64,000 nucleotides of DNA, taken from Medicago truncatula. Its lineage: Eukaryota; Streptophyta; Magnoliopsida; Fabales; Fabaceae. Positions 45,658 through 57,248 of the stretch are shown piece by piece. The translations under genes were made by a program, and so were the position numbers. The stretch is taken from positions 62,435,994 through 62,499,993 of the forward strand of contig NC_053045.1 of NCBI RefSeq assembly GCF_003473485.1, given 5' to 3'. The notes under the pieces are model-generated. The model saw only the letters and a program-made list of their open reading frames with translations, made no database searches and was not told where the DNA came from. Positions within the stretch are counted from its first letter, which is position 1, and every line of letters begins with the position of its first letter.

Positions 45658-47313
45658 AAGGTTTCAAAGCTTCAAATTTACCAGCTACAGTTTTAAAAAT
45701 CGGTTCACGGAAGGTTCATTCAAGATTCTGCATGTGATTTTGTGTTTTGGGAAATTTATATTTTGAATGTGGTGACAAGCTTAATCATCTAAGAGTTATC
45801 CTATAATTGAAAGATACTTTGAAAGTTTTACTCAAATTTATGTTTAATTGGTTGTGTGTCATTTGATTATTTGCGTATTCGGCTATGAAGCATGGACTCC
45901 AACACGGACACCTGACACAACACTGACACGGACACGTCGACATCGCTAATGTAAAAATTATAGGACACCGACACCGCTACATATATGTTAATTTATTTAA
46001 AGACGGTTTAAAATGAAAATTAAAATACATATACAAACATTTAACTTGAGCAATTTATTTAATTAGAAAAAGTTCTACGACAAGATATCATAGTATTTGA
46101 CCTTTATTTATTCATCTAATATAAAAAAAAATAAAAAAAATAACTAAAAATGATATAATCAACTCTTGTCTCCATGGCGTGTGGAAGCAAGAGAGAGAAA
46201 AAATTGTTTTAGATATTTGTGTGAGTTGTCTGACACGGCTCGTATGAGTGTTGTATAGGTGTTGGACACCGATTGTAGGAGTGTCGAAGTAAAGACAAAA
46301 AACAATTATTTAGGACATCGGTTCGACACGTGTCGTACGGGTGTCATAGGAGTGTCGGACACCGTGACACGCCTAGTCCTAGAGGTGTCCGTACTTTATA
46401 GGTATTCGGTTGAGTTAGAGATCTTCAAAATGCTTTTTGCAAAAGTAAACAAACTATTTGTTGCTAACTAGTTGAGTTTAGTCTTTTTAAGGTTCGTTAA
46501 TTGCATGTTTAATTTCAGACTCATCAATAACATTAAAACTGAATAGCTATCAGATTGGATTCATAGAAGAGCTTTGATCTTTTAATTTATAGTTTTATAG
46601 GGCTATATTTGTTCAAATCAATCTAATTGTTGTACCAAAAATTCTTCGCTGTTGCTGGTTGTATCATTAATTAGATTGCTTATTTTGATTATCAAGTTTC
46701 TAGGTGAATGAAAACCGACATACTTCTAATATTTGTACGTTTATGTCGTGTTCTATCTTGTTTGGGAACTCCATCTTCTGATTTTGTATCTTGTAGGCAG
46801 TAGTTTTTGCAGTGTGAACAAGGACATTTAATCAAGCATTTTGAACAGCTCATCCAGTGTAGTAGCAAACGTCTTAAGTTCTTAAGCCAACAACAACCAG
46901 AGATAATGTTGGATTCACCTCATTTCAATGGAAAATGATCAACAACGTCTCGTTTTCAAAACATGGAAATATTCTCATCCATCCCTGTCACCGTCATTTA
47001 TGATTGAGCACAGCTATTACTGTGTCATGCGAAGCACCTTTCCTTTATTCAGGTACTATAAGAACTTGGAACTTTAAGGGGTATTCAATTGTACTTCATG
47101 CTTAAATTTTAATGCACATTTTTCGTTTGAACATTTCATCTTTGCTTGCTCATTAATGTTTGAAAATTTATCAACGAAAGTATGAAGCGTCGCTTTTAAA
47201 ATTAAGTGGCTGATGGATTGCTGGTTCAGGAAGGACTGATTTGGAGATTTGATCTTTAATCTTCCTCGAGTTGCATCTCTTTCAAACTCTTGTTTAACAT
47301 GTCAGAAGATTAA
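45658..47313 (+). pseudogene. Decayed copy B of the ASG1-like gene
   Basis: Starts inside exon 2 (GCTTCAAATTTACCAGCTAC), jumps from intron 2 into intron 4, and keeps a broken exon 5 near 46797-46935 (EQGHLIKHFEQLIQ, then out of frame). It ends with a remnant of the exon 6 tail at about 47229-47313 (FGDLIFNLPRVASL-like, frame shifted). Exons 1, 3 and 4 are absent. It shares intron sequence with copy A (38640-41882) more closely than with the intact gene, so A and B probably come from one another. Intron 4 was later hit by the element at 45883-46401, which copy A lacks. Confidence 0.8.
45883..46401. mobile_element. hAT-like MITE with GTGTCGG repeats in decayed ASG1 copy B
   Basis: Ends are CTATGAAGCATGGAC and GTCCGTACTTTATAG (inverted repeat). 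The perfect 8-bp direct repeat GTATTCGG flanks it at 45875-45882 and 46402-46409, as for hAT elements. Subterminal zones are full of GACACGGACAC / GTGTCGGACAC units. The matching place in copy A (near 40275-40290) has no insert, so it landed after the A/B duplication. It codes for no transposase. Confidence 0.85.
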
Positions 47314-47983
47314 TCCCATGTTTGAATTTCAGAAAATCCAAGTAGGTATAGTTCAATTTTTATCATGGGAAGCACTAGGATTTGATTAAGAATTTTTGTG
47401 CAGCCGGTGTAAAAAAAATTGTGGGTACTTTAGCTCTTTATTCTTGATTTATTTTTTTTTTATTGCTTTTTACTATCCATGTAAATTATGGTTTACTTAG
47501 TAAAGCATTTGATACTTGGATGTAGATACTCGCATTGCTTTGTTAAGAATAGTAGATTTCTTGTGCTTAATTAAGAATTGTTTCTTCTTTCCAGGGAGAG
47601 CTCGTTAACCACATGAGTTGGTCACTTGTTCAACCAATATATTTATATAAAGAACAAAAATTAAAATTTCTTTGATAATATAAAATGACATGACAATATT
47701 TTTGGTTAAAATAAATTATATTGTGGAATGGATGGAGTAGTTTGTTATGTCCATTTTTCTTTTAAATGAATGTACAGAAATGAATGTTATATTCTTGACA
47801 TGTTAATTCAATTGTATCGGGGTGTTATTTTAAGAAATACTAATTTCATCTTCTCAAATTTTTTATTTAGAAGGAAAAAGGAGATGCTGACTATATGGGT
47901 GGAGATTGATACCTTACGATCCGTTGCATAATATCACTTTTGTGCCATTAAATCCTCGATTTACCAACACTATTACATCTCTA

Positions 47984-48257
47984 TAGAATACAGATCTTCT
48001 CTAAACCCGCTCAAACCTCTAAACTGTGACAGCAGATTCTAATTTCATTAAACCAAGAGAACTATAAAAGAGATGAACACCAAAAGTCCAAATAAAAAAA
48101 AAGTTGTAAATAATATTCACAATTTATACAATACCATAAAAAGGAAGAAATATATACAAATGGGACTGAAAGAGAGCTGTACAAATGATTAACTAGTTCA
48201 TAACTCATAATGAGCATTTGGACTTTGAATTTTGTTGTTTATGTACAATTAAATTCT
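47984..48257. repeat. ATG11 3' flank block, partner of 42580-42855
   Basis: Nearly identical to 42580-42855. It ends 43 bp past the ATG11 stop codon (48301-48303, minus strand) and so probably belongs to the ATG11 3' UTR. It directly follows the 3' flank of decayed ASG1 copy B. Confidence 0.9.
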
Positions 48258-48300
48258 TCCATCACGTCTAATCTGCTGCTGCCATGATGAAGAAGCAGGA

Positions 48301-51300
48301 TCAGGAAGTAGGAGAGGATGAACGAATGGCGGTATCAGGTAACATGGCTACTGTCACTACAAAATATTCACATCCAACAGGTAGACCATATGGATTTGGA
48401 GTTGATCCTGAATTCAAGGTCAACCAGTCAGTAGTCCCTTTGTCAGGGGTTGTTGCCCTGCCGTGCTCCGGCAGTGACTTCACAATTTGGTGTTCAATAT
48501 GCACAATTTGTCCAACAATAAAGTTAGGTCTGCTTGGAAGATGGTCTGTAAATAGTGCCACAGATTCAGCAGATAAATAGTAGTAGTTAGAGCTTTTCTT
48601 TGTAATTGCCTCATAATGTCCAGATGGAGTCAGCACAAAGGCAGCAATCTCATGAACTTCCAGACAACCAAAAGAAATTTTCTCTTTGTTCGCCTGTAAT
48701 GCAACAAAATCATAAGCTGAGTCAGTATCTCAGTCCAGAATATGTAACAGGTGCAACTCGCATCATGCAGCTGTAACCAAACCCCTTCTTTCTATCAAGA
48801 AAAGATATCTAAAAGGAGAGGATTGATAAGCACCCCAGCACTTGCAAACAGAGTTGTCAATTGCAAATCACAGAAAACAATTATTTGTTCAAATGTCGTC
48901 ACGCTACGGTGCTATAGCAATGTTGTCTGCTATGGCCGCTATTAGACAATACTTTGCATTATTGCAAAACAATAGCAGTTAGTTAAATTCCGCTAAGTTT
49001 TAGCACCACTATAGCTGCTATATAACAACATTGCTTGGGAAACCCTCCCTTAAAATCTAGCTGTTAAGGGAGAAGAACAAAGTCACTGAAGTACTCCACT
49101 GAGCATTGCATATTATTTGATGTGGGACTTAGGCACCTCATAGTACCCAAAGCCCAAACAGAGATGTAATTTATTGCCATGTGTTGTTTAGAAACAAGCA
49201 CAAAACCATCACCAACATAAGGACAGTAAATTACCTGCTTCTCAAGTTGAAGCTTATTGTAGTAAGTTTTGACCTGATCTGTCTTCTCCTCCAATTCTTT
49301 GCGGAGCTGTTCGTTAGCTGCATCCATTCTGGTGTATTTATCATGGAATTCTTCGCGGTGCGTAGATAAGAAGCCGACTTTATCGGCCAACACTCGAATA
49401 CATCTTCGGAACTCGACAATATCATCATCATCTCTGTCATTAGCAGAACTGAAAATACAAAAATAGTTAGAATAAATAAATTAATTAATGATATCACTGG
49501 AAAGCACAGCTGTCTAATACTGTGATTTTTAACAAACAACAAGGAGCTTTTTTAACTGAAAATAGAGAACTCTTGCCACAATCATAAATAATTGATAACG
49601 AACAAGCAAGGAACTTTTTAGGCATCACTTAGACGAAACAACCCCTCTCTTTAAAGTAAAATTTGAACTTTCTCGGACCGATCAAGTATCTGAAAGTCAA
49701 TGCACTTATTGATGACCTCACAATTCATGCGATATAATTAGAGTATTAAAAGAACTAGAATGACTGAGGGGGGTTGGATCTAGCGGAAGGGGCAAGACTC
49801 CCACAACTTGGCTAACCAAAGTTCAAATCCTAGTTGGGAGAGGTAACCCGGACCTTGAATAGGAATTCCTCTAGTGAAGGGGACCCATGGAAACAAAAAA
49901 AAAGTAAAATGAATATCTCAACTACTAAAATGTGTGTTTTTACTTCAACCGTATGAGTGAGGAAGGTATACTTTCATTGCTACCAGACTACCACAACAAA
50001 ACAGTTTTCTTTTCTAATGGAGAAAGGAAGCGACCGGGGGACAGAGGATGTAATTTTAAAAAAAAAAATTGCCTGCAGATTCCCTCATGATGTAAGTAAT
50101 AATAATGTTAGTAAATTACTTGGCCAAAGATTGTGCCAAATTGCGCAATGAATCTGCAAAATCAGGAACACCACCAGGAGCATAAACACAAGTCTTGAGT
50201 CTTTCAAAAAAGCTCCGCATCTTAATAACAGATGCACGCAATAAACTATACTCTGAGGCCCTCCTGTCGGCAGAACTTTTTTGTGTTTGAGCTTCCTCTC
50301 TCGCCTCGTGCAAACAATTCTCCAAGTGAGCGCAGTTCATCTATATAAAAGAGGAAAAGTACATTAAGATATAAATAGCAAGCGCAGAATGAACAGTTTT
50401 TCAGATGAATTGCCAGTAGAATGCTAGTTTGTGTAATAAAAAAGATGGAAAACAGTGACAGATTGGAAAATAACATTAAAATAGTAAACAGAAAAAAATG
50501 AGCCCTTTCTGAGAAAATTTTTTATAAAATCAAATTTTGCAACCCAAATGATATGTATCTTGTTCAATTTCACATATTGTTACCTGAGATTCATCAAGTA
50601 GCTTCCGACTTGCTTCCAACTCCCTTTTGAGCACCGCAACCTCCTCCATAACAGCTTTAAGCTTTGTATCAGTTTCATTCAATTGATTTGACTTATCTGC
50701 AAGTGCACTTTGTAGTTCCAACAACTTGTCATCATTTACTTTGGAACCCAAGTCTGGACAAACCAATGAGCCACAAGGTACAAGATCATGTGACAAAGGC
50801 ATGCTCTCAGCAGTGGAACTGTTTGTTAGTGACAAACCCAATTGTCCGGTAATCTTATCTTTTTTATCTTTATCACTGCTTTGCATTTCTTCACGGTGAG
50901 GTTCCATCATAGATGAATCGAGATGTGGGTTCTGCATTCCAGATGAATCCAACATGTTTTCATCCACACCATCTAAAGATTTACCAGCACGTTCTGTGAA
51001 CAAACCAAGTTTTGCATCAAAGGAACTTGAAATACATGAAACTTCATCCATGGGCTCGGTAGTAGATATCGAAGGCATATTGGCTTCACCACTCACGTAT
51101 TCTGACTTGCAATTATCTGTCTTCCCGCTACCAGCAAGAAGAGGAAAGTCGGCAGCATCATTTACACTGGACATCTTCTGCCCCTGCACATACTGATCAG
51201 ACAATTTCTGCTCCAATTCTTGAATACGTTTCTCGTATGACCCACATTGCATCTGCTTCATCTTGAGCATGGACTGAACATGTTTGATATATTCATCTTT

Positions 51301-54152
51301 CAAATGCAAGGCTTCTGCTGTCTTATCTGTGGCATTCTTCAGTATATTCCCCACCTTTTCATCGTCCAATGACTCGTACTCTATCTGAGGGCATAGAGAG
51401 CATATTAAAGCTATTCTAGCAGCAAGCTCAGCTTTCAGTTTTGCATTCTCAACCTCCATCTTGCAGGTTCCAGCAATTTCTACCAACACGCTGTCATCAA
51501 GGAGGTCCTCAGAATCATATTTCTGAAATGAGTTACCTGAAATATCTACAGCCTCAGCCAAGTGAGAGCTATCACTAATTGAACCAGATGCACTTTTATA
51601 GCTACCATGCTTCTCCAGCCTGTAAGTTGCCCCTGCTATATACTCAGGAGCATAACGATCCACATCAGATATGTCAATATTAAGCAAACCATCATCAAAT
51701 GGAGCTATGTTGACATCACATTGGTTAGGAGAATCAAACAACCCCATAGATGATAACACATCCCTGGGAATGCATGAACCATGCACTCTCATAAAGTCGT
51801 CCCGTCTTGAGACCTCAAGCTCCCGTTTTGTAGCAAGCCTTTCAGCCAATTGGCCAGCCATGCCCATGTACAGCTTCATAGAAGCCTTTCTTCTCACTAT
51901 TTCTGCAAGGCAAGCTCGGTACGAAGGACCAATACTGTGGAACAATTTTAAATCCCCAAATAAACCATCCTGTCGAACCATCGCCTCTTTAAATACAGGG
52001 AACTGTAGTTTCTGATCTTTGATGAGGTAAGAAACGTAAGTTATTCTTTGCATGTAATCATGCACAAAAAAGTTCATTTCGTTCTTCTTTTCTTTGCAAA
52101 ACTCAAGTAGCTTCGAAATAGCACGATCACAAGCCTGCATTTTAGGCAAGTGATTTTTGTCGTGAACATCATACATAGGACCCAAGGCTGAAACTGCATC
52201 ATGAGGACGAAGCGAGGATGACAATTGGGAAGACAGACAATCATCCACCAGTTTCTTTACAGTGTTAACATCTTTGCTGCAAAAATCCCCAAAGAAATGT
52301 AATTTATAAGTTGTGCTGATAACATTTGATATAGTGACAGTATCCAAAAGACAAAATAAAGAATAAAAACAGAGAATTACAAGAGCGAATTGAATTATGT
52401 AATCAATATGAGTACAGATTACAGAAAGTGACATCCAGAATCAAATGACATTCATATTTTATTACTTCTCTGCTGTATTGTGAAACTATCAGTCCTAAAA
52501 ACTAGAAAATGAAAGTCTCAGCTGTAAAAGCTTTGTATTCGTAATTGAACGGATCAAAAACTTTGCAGAAATGGTTCAAATAAAGAATAAAAACAGAGAA
52601 TTACAAGAGCGAATTGAATTATGTAATCAATATGAGTACAGATTACAGAAAGTGACATCCAGAATCAAATGACATTCATATTTTATTACTTCTCTGCTGT
52701 ATTGTGAAACTATCAGTCCTAAAAACTAGAAAATGAAAGTCTCAGCTGTAAAAGCTTTGTATTCGTAATTGAACGGATCAAAAACTTTGCAGAAATGGTT
52801 CAAAAGAAGAATAAAACAGAGAAGTATAAGTGTGAATTGAATGTAATCAATATGGGTACAGATTACAGAAAGTGACATCTGGAATCAAATGACATTCATA
52901 TTTTATTACTTCTCTGCTGCATTGATAACCATCAGTCCTAAAAACTAGAAAATGAAAGTCTCAACTGTAAAAGCTTCATATTTGTCATGGAACGGATCAA
53001 AAACTTTGCAGAGATGGTTCAATATTTGTAGGCACTAACACAACATATAAGCTACAAACCAAAATTTGAATATTAAATTCACGAAACAAGTAACGAAGTT
53101 ACAAAACCGGATGCCACATCAAGGTCAAGTTGATACATTAACATTAGATGCTTCCTAACCAAGCATTAAAGAGCACATAATAAACACTGAAAATAAGAGA
53201 AAACTAACCTCAGAGATTGCATGATACTTTTTTGTTCATTTATATATCTGTGATGTTCTTTAATTGCTTGCTCCAAATTCTTGGTGGCCAAGAAAGGCCC
53301 ACTGGTCAACAAGTCCTCGACACGATGCTTTACTTCCCCAAAACTTTGCTTAAATTGTGACATTTTATTCTCAAACTGCTTGTGGGAGCTGGTGCAATTC
53401 TCCACCGACTTTCTCAAGTTTTCTTCCTTCACCAAATCCAGTAAGCATTTATGATTCACAGTTTGCAAAGCAGGGTGAAGTTTGATGGATCTTAGTTTCT
53501 CAACATCCTTTCCAAAATTTGCCAAAAGATCAGAGTGCATTCTGTGTTGTTGCATATAACGTTTCATGAAATCCCCATAGTTTTGGTTAATAATTCGATA
53601 ATACTGATCCAAATTACACCTTGCAACTTCCACTGCTCTTTCTTGAACCATCTGTTCTCTCAAAAGCCTCTCACAATGCTCATATTTCATCGAGGTACCA
53701 GTATAAATTGCATGCCCCCGATGATAATGGTGCCTAAATTGCCTCTCATAAGAAGGTAAAGCCTTTAAAGCAGGATCCAAAGCATCATCAAGAGGGTGTG
53801 GATCATGGGAGGACGAAGGCGATGGAGGCTCCAAATTTTCAGGAACATCAACTTGCTCTGGTGGTGGAGGATGCGCATTACTTTGAAGCCTAGCTTTATT
53901 GAAAATGAACACTTCTTTCTCATCAGATGGAAGCTTGTATGCAGACAATGGCCTCTGCGGCTCAAGTTTCAAATCCGAACAAAGAACAAGCTGATCATTA
54001 AAATTGATCCCGGTAACAGATTCAATAGACCGCATAACAGCCTCAACGAGCGCATTCTCATCACATTCCAACTCAAAGGAATGTCCATTCTCAGCAATAT
54101 GAACAAGGAGCTGGCTCCCATTGACCGAACTTCCGGTGATGCTGGAACTCAT
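48301..54152 (-). CDS. ATG11: Autophagy-related protein 11 (ATG11), five coding exons
   Basis: Exons in transcript order: 54152-53209, 52276-50584, 50340-50120, 49448-49235 and 48693-48301, all GT-AG and in frame, 1154 residues, the length of plant ATG11. The N-terminus is ubiquitin-like (LLVHIAENGHSFELECDENA, LVLCSDLKLEPQRPLSAYKL). The long middle is an ATG17-like helical region with YHRGHAIYTGTSMKYEHCER, and coiled coils follow (ALHLKDEYIKHVQSMLKMKQ, ALADKSNQLNETDTKLKAVM). The C-terminal ATG11 domain has NPYGLPVGCEYFVVTVAMLP. ATG11 is a scaffold of the ATG1/ATG13 kinase complex at forming autophagosomes, needed for selective autophagy such as mitophagy. Intron 1 carries a 222-bp tandem triplication and intron 4 a MITE-like insert. 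The 3' flank block is duplicated at 42580-42855. Confidence 0.95.
48847..49016. mobile_element. Short hAT-like MITE in ATG11 intron 4
   Basis: Left end CAGAGTTGTCAATTGC, right end TATATAACAACATTG; in between are GCTATAGC / GCTATGGC and TAGCAGTT / AATAGCAG palindromic units. CTTGCAAA and CTTGGGAA flank it, a possible worn 8-bp duplication (6 of 8). It is non-coding. Confidence 0.5.
49770..49895 (+). mobile_element. SINE-like element between ATG11 exons 3 and 4
   Basis: Contains GGATCTAGCGGAAGGGGCAA, CCAAAGTTCAAATCCTAG as a B-box-like motif, and ends in an A-rich run (49892-49905). The layout of tRNA-like head, short GC-richer body and A tail suggests a SINE of a different family from the one at 5298. 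Confidence 0.4.
52357..53023. repeat. 222-bp tandem triplication in ATG11 intron 1
   Basis: The unit starting AAGAATAAAAACAGAGAATTAC and ending AAACTTTGCAGAAATGGTTC occurs at about 52357-52580, 52581-52802 and 52803-53023. The first two copies look identical; the third (starting AAGAATAAAACAGAGAAGTA) has several changes and small deletions. Copy 1 lies about 80 bp upstream of exon 2 in the transcript sense. Confidence 0.9.
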
Positions 54153-55415
54153 CTTATCAACACCACCAAATACTTAAATTCCTTATAACACGACAAGACC
54201 TCAATTTTCTTCCACCAGAAAAGGAAATCAATCAATTAAGACCAAATAAAGGGTTCCACAAATCAAACTATGACCTATAGTTGAAAGTGAAACACAACCC
54301 CACCAAACCAATCAAGCCTGATCTTTTTTTCTTAACCCTAAAACAATATAATTTTTTTTCTTCTATTAAGAACCTAACAAATTCTCAGATTAGTGAAACC
54401 AGAACCCAGAAAGAAAAAAACTTGTGCAACGAAATTTGTGATCAATAAATATTCTGAATTGAAGCTCAAAATTTCAGAAAACCCAGAAGAGAAATTCGTG
54501 GAAAAAACACGAACTTTAACCTAAGATCTTCTGAAAAACCCTAGTAAAAAGCAAACCCAAGTCAGAAAAAAAGCAAATAATGAAGAAACCGAAAATGCCC
54601 AAAAAAAGAGAGGAAAATCTGAAAACCCGACCCGGAAAGTGAGATTCGAATAATTTACAACGAAATTGAGGAACAGAATAGAACAGTTATGATTAAAAAT
54701 AGATTAAGGGGAAAAAGATAAGGCGAAAATCTTGGAGAAGATAGTTAGAGAAGATTACGTGTGAACGATGATGATGATGATGAATTTCGGAACAGAACAG
54801 AACAATAACGTTGTCACGAAACCAAACCAGACCAAACGATGATCTTTTCTTTCTTACGAATCACTCTCTATATACCCTTTTTTTTTTTTTTTTATTATTC
54901 TTTTTTCTTCTTCTATCCCCAAATTTTTTTATTGTGTTGAAAATTGCATACAGAGAAGCTTCTATGGGAAGCAAATAAGTATAAGCAACCCTTCCTCTTC
55001 CTCTCTCTCTCTCTCTTCTCTAATTGCAACAATACCTTAAATCCAAAGTCTATTATGCATTTATCAAAAAAATTAATCAATTTTTTAATTAAATTTCTAT
55101 CAAATTTTTCACGGTGATGATATAATCACATGATTTTTAAGGAAAATGATTTTTTTGTTTTGAGAAAATTAAAGAAAATGATATTGTTTGTTATTAGAGG
55201 CATATCTATTCTATATTATATAAAGAAAACTAACCCTTCAACACTTAGAATATTATGCATTAATGATATCGTTCAGCTAAACGTGTCCAATCAAATTTTT
55301 ACAACTATAAATTTTTCAAATACACACTTTCAAGGAACCTATGACAACGAAACAGAATCGAGTACCATACATATTAATGACCCAACACTTGATTAGTGAT
55401 GAAAACAAAATTATA
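54153..55415. other. ATG11 leader/promoter side and AT-rich spacer
   Basis: 54153-54840 is probably the 5' UTR of ATG11, perhaps with a leader intron. It has a short GAT repeat (54768-54783) and CT tracts (54995-55020), typical of plant leaders read on the minus strand. Beyond about 55050 it is AT-rich without recognisable genes. Confidence 0.4.
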
Positions 55416-55699
55416 CTCCCTCCGTTCCAAATTATATGTCACTTTGGAAGAAAAAAAAATTGTCTCAAATTGTATGTCGCATTACAATACCAATGAATCA
55501 TTAATGTTACTTTTCCTATTATATCCTTCACTATTTATTGCTTTCTCTACTTCCAAGTCATTCATTTATTTTTCTCATATTATTTATTAAGGACAATTTT
55601 GTAAAACAACTCATAATATCTCTTTCCCACACAAAATTAATTATATTTCTTAATACGTGTGAAATGTCCTAAACGTCATACAATTTGGGACGGAGGGAG
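55416..55699. mobile_element. Stowaway MITE, copy 2
   Basis: Left end CTCCCTCCGTTCCAAATTAT, right end ACAATTTGGGACGGAGGGAG, flanked by TA on both sides. It is highly similar along its length to 11141-11421, including GTAAAACAACTCATAAT and AATACGTGTGAAATG. Confidence 0.9.
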
Positions 55700-55701
55700 T
55701 A

Positions 55702-56704
55702 TATTTTTACACCTATTTAACAATTACTATTATTTATTATTATATTGTGGTACTTTTTTTTGTGTCATAAATATTCTAAAATATTTATTTTAACTATCAT
55801 ATCTTAATAATGCATCAACTTTTCAAGGAACTCATGATAATGAATCATAATATGATGAACCAAAGTATTATGAACCGAAATATGGAAACTCCAATGCTTT
55901 TGTAGAATATATCAAATATTTACATTTGTTATGTTGTGGTTTATTTAAGAATGTGTTGGATGTGGAAATCCTAATAGGAAGCAATGCTGGAAAAAGAGCA
56001 TTCTTGCCCATAATTAAATTAAAAACAAATGCGAGTTCAAGACTTCCCTTTGTGCTTAGTAGAAAATAGTTTCCCGTTAGACTAAGTTTTGCCATTACCA
56101 TGAATAAGTCATAAGGGCAGACCATTCCCAATGTCGGAATCTATCTTCCATGACATGTTTTCAGCCATGGTCAATTATATGTAACTTTATCTAGAGGAGT
56201 TTCTCAAAATTCAACAAAAGTTCTCATTAAAGAAGGGAAAATAGAAGGAGAAGATGGAGACTTCAAGAAAAATATAGTTTTTAAAGATATTCTTTTATCG
56301 CAATCATAGCAATGTTTCTTTTACATAACATGTCATTTATACATTTATGTTATGATGTTACTAATTACTATTAGAATAAACAATAAAAGATCACTATTTT
56401 ATCTTTATGTTACATATTTTTTTGCCACATGTCTTGCATCCAAACCCTAAATGGAGTAAATAGAGCTTAGCCTAAATGGAGCATACCCGGACTCATTTTT
56501 AAGTATTATTTGAACCTTGAATTATGCATTGTAAGTACATCTCAATTTGTTGTCCATTTACAAGAAATAGACGAAAATGATAAATTAGTGCGACTCGTTT
56601 TAATAAGTACACTCTACTACTAGATTCCACTAATTTATCATCTGTATCTATCTCTCTCACACCAATTGACGATAAATGGAGCAAACTCGACATTGATATC
56701 CACC
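55702..56704. other. Intergenic stretch, no gene seen
   Basis: AT-rich; no protein-like frame on either strand apart from short random ones. Confidence 0.4.
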
Positions 56705-56712
56705 ACGAATCT

Positions 56713-57240
56713 TAGGGGTGTTCGAATTGAAGTTTGGATTGGTTTTGAGGCAAAAATTCATACGATCCAAATATTATATTATATGTGGTTCAGTTTGATT
56801 TTGGATGATTAATTTTAAAAACCGATTCGGTCCAATTTATTGTGGTTTAATTTGGATTGATTTTTGGATATCAAAATTACAAATTGTAATATTTTTTAAT
56901 TAATAATAGTATTATAAAAATATGATAAAATAATAGGTTTGATATAAAACATAACATACGACTTATTAAAAATTAATAGTACGAAATAACAATAATTGAT
57001 TATCTTTCAAACATATGAAATAGTGACAAAATAGATTTTTAAAATATAGTATTAACTTAAACTAATATATAGTATTAGAAGAATTAAAATTTAAAAAATA
57101 GCCTAATATACTATGTCATATTTATAAAAAAAAAATGTAAATGTGTATTAAAATGTATATGCGGCTCGGTTTGTGCGACTTTTGATTTTTGAATCGGTTC
57201 ACGATTTTAATTTTGATCAGTTTAGATTTAGACATCTTTA
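56713..57240. mobile_element. hAT-type non-autonomous element, decayed relative of the NUP43 intron element
   Basis: Left end TAGGGGTGTTCGAATTGAAG, right end TTTAGACATCTTTA, with GGTTCAGTTTGATTTTGG and TCGGTTTGTGCGACTTTTG units inside both ends. ACGAATCT (56705-56712) and ACGAATCC (57241-57248) flank it, a 7-of-8 match to an 8-bp duplication. It is AT-rich in the middle with no transposase. Confidence 0.75.
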
Positions 57241-57248
57241 ACGAATCC

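Noticed and set aside
51671-52015. 114-codon frame antisense to ATG11 exon 2
   Set aside because: Shadow of a long conserved exon; no independent support.
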